A stretch of DNA of 22,258 nt from Bacteroidales bacterium UBA2939 (GTDB lineage Bacteria > Bacteroidota > Bacteroidia > Bacteroidales > P3), in NCBI GenBank assembly GCA_002349055.1, contig DECD01000029.1:27301-49558 (forward strand), written 5' to 3'. A model generated the notes under the pieces. The model saw nothing but the letters and a program-made list of their open reading frames with translations, was not told where the DNA came from and searched no databases. The position numbers were made by a program, and so were the translations under genes. How positions within the stretch are numbered: the first letter of the stretch is position 1; each line of letters starts with the position of its first letter. This document shows positions 21,927-22,258 of this stretch, piece by piece.

Positions 21927-21939
21927 TATCTTTGCATCG
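21927..21939 (+). promoter_or_regulatory. Promoter -7 element for the last gene
   Basis: TATCTTTG (21927-21934) matches the Bacteroidota -7 consensus and is identical to that of lpdA. No clear -33 TTTG is found 20 nt upstream, where the ATTTACC array lies instead. It overlaps one arm of a 9-bp inverted repeat, a possible operator. Confidence 0.5.
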
Positions 21940-22001
21940 TCATAGTTGTTAATAAAATGTTGAAAAAAAAGTATGTGTAATATATTGATTTCTAGGTCGT
22001 T

Positions 22002-22044
22002 GGTGGGTGGGGGTACTCGCTTCGCCGCCCCACTATCAACCACC
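22002..22044. repeat. GC-rich hairpin before the last gene
   Basis: Outer arms GGTGG (22002-22006) and CCACC (22040-22044) enclose inner arms GTGGGG (22007-22012) and CCCCAC (22028-22033) around a loop with TCGCTTCGCCG. It lies in the leader between the predicted promoter and the partial gene. It has the look of a REP-type or leader hairpin; role unknown. Confidence 0.5.
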
Positions 22045-22052
22045 GAGTATTA

Positions 22053-22258
22053 GTGTATATCGAAAAGAAAGTGCATTCTTCTCTCGACCTACTTGACCCT
22101 GTAACCCGACAAAACATCATCGCCGTGTTGGTTGAAAAGTTCGACTATACTTCTGCCGAAATCATGTTTTTGTTCGGAAGGTCTCGAGCGCAAGCCTACC
22201 GGGACATCGACATCGCCCGATTCCGTCTAAAACGCTTGAAGAGCGCACAAAAAGCATT
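22053..22258 (+). CDS. Start of an uncharacterised gene, cut by window end
   Basis: From GTG 22053 the frame is open to the window end (68 codons visible): VYIEKKVHSSLDLLDP, then TRQNIIAVLVEKFDYTSAEI and MFLFGRSRAQAYRDIDIARF. The frame is open further up to a TAG at 21993 but with no ATG, so the start is uncertain. The SAEIMFLFGRSRAQAYRDI segment looks like a helix-turn-helix, which would suit a DNA-binding protein, possibly of a mobile region; the family was not recognised. A promoter -7 element about 120 nt upstream and a leader hairpin precede it. Confidence 0.55.
   Translation, partial: MYIEKKVHSSLDLLDPVTRQNIIAVLVEKFDYTSAEIMFLFGRSRAQAYRDIDIARFRLKRLKSAQKA

Overview
The window looks like a chromosomal segment from a Bacteroidales bacterium (Bacteroidota); genus not assignable from sequence alone. 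Reasons: a DUF4835/PorD-type gene (a family confined to this phylum), Bacteroidota promoters of the TTTG - 20 nt - TAnnTTTG type (best case 7110-7141), a DciA-like DUF721 gene beside recF, a RecF with a DDIFDKLD Walker B, and GC-rich genes separated by AT-rich gaps. No tRNA, rRNA, CRISPR array, transposase, integrase or phage gene was seen.

Layout. 1-1911 (+): end of a DUF4835/PorD gene and a PLP aminotransferase, closed by a strong intrinsic terminator (1946-1978). 2109-3173 (-): antitoxin, YafQ-family toxin and a small exported protein. 3283-6350 (-): 2-hydroxyacid dehydrogenase, a REP-like repeat, flavin reductase, and dnaA (dnaA overlaps the flavin reductase by 4 nt). 6351-7176: an 826-bp AT-rich divergent intergenic region with the probable dnaA promoter, a DnaA box, two conspicuous palindromes and the lpdA promoter. 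7177-14500 (+): lpdA, then a tightly packed run (DUF4236-like protein, M23 peptidase, ispH, recF, DUF721/dciA-like, ABC exporter) ended by a terminator at 14532-14554. 14586-19867 (+): M17 leucyl aminopeptidase, then overlapping pdxA and polA. 19955-21163 (+): an exported protein of unknown function. 21164-22258: mostly non-coding, repeat-rich, with one probably broken small gene and the start of a gene cut by the window end.

The genes are mainly housekeeping: replication and repair (DnaA, RecF, DciA-like, PolA), cofactor and isoprenoid synthesis (PdxA, IspH), central metabolism (LpdA), envelope (M23 peptidase) and type IX secretion (PorD-like). The unexpected layer is repeats. Short tandem arrays, mostly of 7-nt words (GGTGAAA, GAGAAAT, AGAGTTA, GTGGAAA, CTTTCAC, TTTCAAT, ATTTACC), sit at gene junctions and also inside genes, where they are translated (exported protein, aminopeptidase, the ispH tail). 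An 8-nt array lies inside the ABC exporter and a 9-nt array encodes a serine linker in PolA. With a 58-bp perfect palindrome, a GTAGAGACGCGGC palindrome that has a decayed copy inside a gene, and a REP-like hairpin cluster, this points to an active process that creates short repeats in this genome. PolA also appears to lack its proofreading residues; any link between the two is speculation.
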